Shown one piece after another: positions 7,532 to 9,106 of a stretch of 9,106 bases of DNA. The notes beneath the pieces were generated by a model. That model was not told where the DNA came from, searched no databases, and saw only the letters and a program-made list of their open reading frames with translations. This DNA is from Spirochaetaceae bacterium (GTDB lineage: Bacteria > Spirochaetota > Spirochaetia > Treponematales > Treponemataceae). Within the stretch, counting starts at the first letter, position 1. Each line of letters starts with the position of its first letter. The stretch covers positions 1 through 9,106 of the forward strand of contig JAGCMR010000231.1 in the NCBI GenBank assembly GCA_017646305.1. The letters are read 5' to 3'. The translations under genes and the position numbers were made by a program.

Positions 7532-7573
7532 CCACAATTTCCCACTATTTACGTTTTTTTCCCACCTATTTAC
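7531..7573 (-). promoter_or_regulatory. Likely MraZ operator: TGGG boxes and a 16-base direct repeat ahead of mraZ
   Basis: Reading the minus strand, GTAAATAGGTGGGAAA (7573-7558) recurs as GTAAATAGTGGGAAA (7552-7538), identical but for one missing G. The GTGGG cores sit at 7565-7561 and 7545-7541, and a weaker GTGGA at 7535-7531 runs into the mraZ ATG. Core spacings are 20 and 10 bases, which is multiples of one helical turn. This matches the known E. coli MraZ site of TGGG repeats spaced ten bases apart, with one position of the array (about 7555) lost. The boxes lie just downstream of the predicted transcription start, a good place for repression. Confidence 0.7.
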
Positions 7574-7601
7574 ATTTTAATCAAAAAAATTCACCTGTCA
7601 A
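7574..7601 (-). promoter_or_regulatory. Sigma-70 type promoter for mraZ and the division cluster
   Basis: A perfect -35 box TTGACA (7601-7596) is followed after 16 bases by TAAAAT (7579-7574), one mismatch from the -10 consensus. The transcript would start near 7567, giving a leader of about 36 bases that contains the MraZ boxes. The spacer has a run of seven T. No other promoter of this quality is seen upstream of the cluster genes. Confidence 0.7.
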
Positions 7602-7640
7602 TGAGTTTTCTTGGGATTTCATTCAAAAGTGAAAAAGGAC

Positions 7641-7669
7641 TTTACTTTTTATCTATACACTTATATAGT
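7641..7669 (+). promoter_or_regulatory. Possible promoter for the plus-strand gene, giving a leaderless transcript
   Basis: TTTACT (7641-7646) and TATAGT (7664-7669) are separated by 17 bases and match the sigma-70 consensus at 4 of 6 and 5 of 6 positions. Transcription would start at about 7676, which is where the preferred ATG lies. No SD-like sequence precedes that ATG, so the message may be leaderless. Confidence 0.45.
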
Positions 7670-7675
7670 TCTATT

Positions 7676-8377
7676 ATGATCAATACCTATGCTGAATCTC
7701 AGCTTCATCGTACACTTAAAAACCTCTATGCAGCAGATAGTCAGGGAAAAACGGAACAAGAAGTGCTAGGAAAAATTTGTGACATTGTTGCAGAGGATGG
7801 AAGTATTATAGAGATTCAGACAGGAAGTCTTTCTAAACTCCATGGAAAGCTAGGGCTTTTACTTCCCCACTACAGGGTAAAGGTGGTGTATCCGTTGGTG
7901 GTGAAAAAAACTATAGAAACTCGAAAAAAAGATGGAGCCTTGATGTCCCGTAGGAAAAGTCCCAAAAAACAATGCCTACTGGATATGTTTTCAGAGCTTA
8001 CAGCTATCTTTCCCTATCTTCTTGACAAGAATTTTATTCTGGAGGTATTGGAGGTTTCTGTAACAGAACACAGGATAAAGGAGGATGCTCCTGTTCAGCT
8101 AGTCAACAAAAGCAGGCGGTTCAAGCGAGATTGGTACAAGGAGGATAAGAGTTTGGAGACAATCCATGCCACCCACCAATTTACTTCTGCAGAGGATTAT
8201 CTTGCTCTTTTGCCCAAGGAATTGCCAGAAACCTTTACCATAAAGGGGGCCAGTAGTATGTTGAAGGGACGGAACGTTCCACGAATGCTGTGGGTATTGC
8301 GGAAAATGGGCTTAGTGGAACAGGTTGGAAAGCAGGGACGAAGCCTGCTGCTGAAAAAGAAAGATACAACTGACTAG
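7676..8377 (+). CDS. Unrecognised protein, possible PD-(D/E)XK-like nuclease with C-terminal winged helix
   Basis: I do not recognise this as a named gene; similar hypothetical proteins occur in treponemes as far as I recall. From the ATG at 7676 it has 233 residues. Near the N-terminus E7, D36 (CDIV) and E46-x-Q48 (GSIIEIQTGSLSKLHGKL) are spaced like the acid-D-ExK core of PD-(D/E)XK nucleases, with Gln in place of Lys, a variation also seen in CoiA-type proteins. Two basic clusters follow, SRRKSPKK (91-98) and NKSRRFKRDW (144-153). The C-terminal part, FTIKGASSMLKGRN then MLWVLRKMGLVEQVGKQG, looks like a winged helix. No membrane helix or signal peptide is seen. An in-frame ATG at 7601 would add 25 residues, but it lacks an SD and lies upstream of the likely promoter. 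The gene diverges from mraZ, and its stop overlaps the stop of the convergent methyltransferase gene. DNA binding or cleavage is an inference. Confidence 0.8.
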   Translation: MINTYAESQLHRTLKNLYAADSQGKTEQEVLGKICDIVAEDGSIIEIQTGSLSKLHGKLGLLLPHYRVKVVYPLVVKKTIETRKKDGALMSRRKSPKKQCLLDMFSELTAIFPYLLDKNFILEVLEVSVTEHRIKEDAPVQLVNKSRRFKRDWYKEDKSLETIHATHQFTSAEDYLALLPKELPETFTIKGASSMLKGRNVPRMLWVLRKMGLVEQVGKQGRSLLLKKKDTTD

Positions 8378-9106
8378 AGTTCATCATCATGGAATAAATC
8401 TTTATCCGAAGCAGCGGTGTTCCGAGACGAAACACTCTTCTGTAATAAAGCTGTGTTTCGTTCCCAGAAGACGCCGTCGGTGTAGCCTTGGATGGAGGGA
8501 TTTTCCTCTGCTCGGGCAAGGCGTTTTTGAGCTAGGAGACAGTATTCAAGGTTTTGCTCTACTCCAATGAAGTGGCGACCTAATTTCTTTGCCACCACGG
8601 CACTTGTTCCAGAACCAAGGAAGGGATCCAGCACCAGACCTTCTGACGGACAGCTGGCAAGAATCAATTTGGCAATAAGTTTTTCTGGTTTTTGAGTAGG
8701 ATGTTCCGTGTTTTCTGGCATGGACCAGTAGGGAACGGAAATGTCATCCCAAAAGTTACTAGGATAGGTGAGACGAAAGCGACCTTCTTCAGTTTCTTCC
8801 CAGTCTTTGGGCTTGCCTTCCTGACGATAGGGAGCCAGCACCCGCCGCTTTTGCTTCACCGATTCCACATCAAAGTAAAAGTCCTGACTACAGGTGGCAA
8901 ACCAAATATCCTCGCAAGCATTTTTCCAGTTAGCCTTGGCCCCCCTGCCCTTTTCTCGCTGCCACACGATGCGGTTTCGTACAATGGCGTATTTTTTCAG
9001 CAGGAAATACAAGCAGGCAGAATTCTTCCAGTCGCCACACAAATAAATGGAGCCAGTGGGCTTGAGACAACGAAAAACTGAGGGGAACCAGCTTTCTAGG
9101 TAATCA
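8374..9106 (-). CDS. Beta-class DNA amino-methyltransferase (N6-adenine or N4-cytosine), 5' end beyond the window
   Basis: This enzyme transfers a methyl group from S-adenosylmethionine to an exocyclic amino group in a specific DNA sequence. The 243 C-terminal residues are visible; the frame is open to the window edge, starting DYLESWFPSVFRCLKPTGS and continuing IYLCGDW. Next come RNRIVWQREKGRGAKANWKN and EDIWFAT. The motif X region ENTEHPTQKPEKLIAKLIL precedes the SAM-binding motif I DPFLGSGTSAVVAKKLGRHF and motif II IGVEQN. Motif I lying at the C-terminal side makes it beta class, so the catalytic D/S-PPY motif must lie in the missing N-terminal part, and the choice between adenine and cytosine cannot be made here. 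After motif II a tail of about 60 residues continues past GVFWERNT. It could be a solitary methylase or half of a restriction-modification system with the convergent gene. Confidence 0.93.
   Translation of the reverse strand, partial: DYLESWFPSVFRCLKPTGSIYLCGDWKNSACLYFLLKKYAIVRNRIVWQREKGRGAKANWKNACEDIWFATCSQDFYFDVESVKQKRRVLAPYRQEGKPKDWEETEEGRFRLTYPSNFWDDISVPYWSMPENTEHPTQKPEKLIAKLILASCPSEGLVLDPFLGSGTSAVVAKKLGRHFIGVEQNLEYCLLAQKRLARAEENPSIQGYTDGVFWERNTALLQKSVSSRNTAASDKDLFHDDEL

Noticed and set aside
7601..7675. ATG at 7601 as the start of the plus-strand gene (25 extra residues)
   Set aside because: There is no SD before it, it overlaps the -35 box of the mraZ promoter, and a plausible promoter lies downstream of it; the extra residues look like translated intergenic sequence.
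8340..8420. Bidirectional terminator between the two convergent genes
   Set aside because: No inverted repeat followed by a T-run is visible on either strand.
8374..9106. Assigning a recognition sequence (for example a GATC or CcrM-type specificity) to the methyltransferase
   Set aside because: The N-terminal part with the catalytic motif is missing and the visible target-recognition segment does not match one I can name safely.
1..9106. tRNA, rRNA, CRISPR arrays or insertion sequences
   Set aside because: None was seen; coding density is high and no repeated spacer-like units or transposase motifs appear.

Overview
The window carries most of a division and cell wall (dcw) cluster on the minus strand. 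It is followed upstream by an unrelated convergent pair: an unrecognised plus-strand gene and the 3' part of a DNA methyltransferase gene. The cluster, read in its direction of transcription, is mraZ - rsmH - ftsL - (short gap) - murF - ftsW - ftsQ - ftsA - ftsZ, with ftsZ running off the window at base 1. This compact order lacks ftsI, murE, mraY, murD, murG and murC. As I remember it, this resembles the treponemal arrangement, and the RsmH variant motif LGISVFHYEESGRGFSF also looks treponeme-like. I therefore suggest a spirochaete (Treponema/Sphaerochaeta-like), by recall and without a database search. The DNA is moderately AT-rich and uniform in style across both parts.

Region by region: 1-704 is ftsZ (N-terminal two thirds); 742-2004 ftsA; 2058-2882 ftsQ; 2918-4072 ftsW; 4069-5517 (possibly to 5640) murF; 5518-5757 is a gap with no clear gene but with an odd membrane-helix reading frame and a hairpin; 5758-6048 ftsL; 6062-7078 rsmH; 7088-7531 mraZ. 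The 7532-7675 stretch is a divergent regulatory region. It has a near-consensus sigma-70 promoter for mraZ, TGGG-type MraZ operator boxes, and a second promoter facing the plus-strand gene. 7676-8377 is a 233-residue protein with a possible PD-(D/E)XK-like nuclease core and a C-terminal winged-helix-like end. 8374-9106 is the 3' part of a beta-class amino-methyltransferase gene.

The cluster genes are tightly spaced (small gaps, one ATGA overlap, SD sequences embedded in upstream stops), which fits one operon driven from the mraZ promoter and probably autoregulated by MraZ. The products act together. MurF finishes the UDP-MurNAc-pentapeptide, FtsW polymerises glycan at the septum, FtsQ and FtsL form the core of the divisome bridge, and FtsA anchors FtsZ to the membrane. 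RsmH methylates 16S rRNA. The most interesting accessory observation is the tail-to-tail pair of a nuclease-like protein and a DNA methyltransferase, which could be a restriction-modification unit of an undescribed type. That is inference only.
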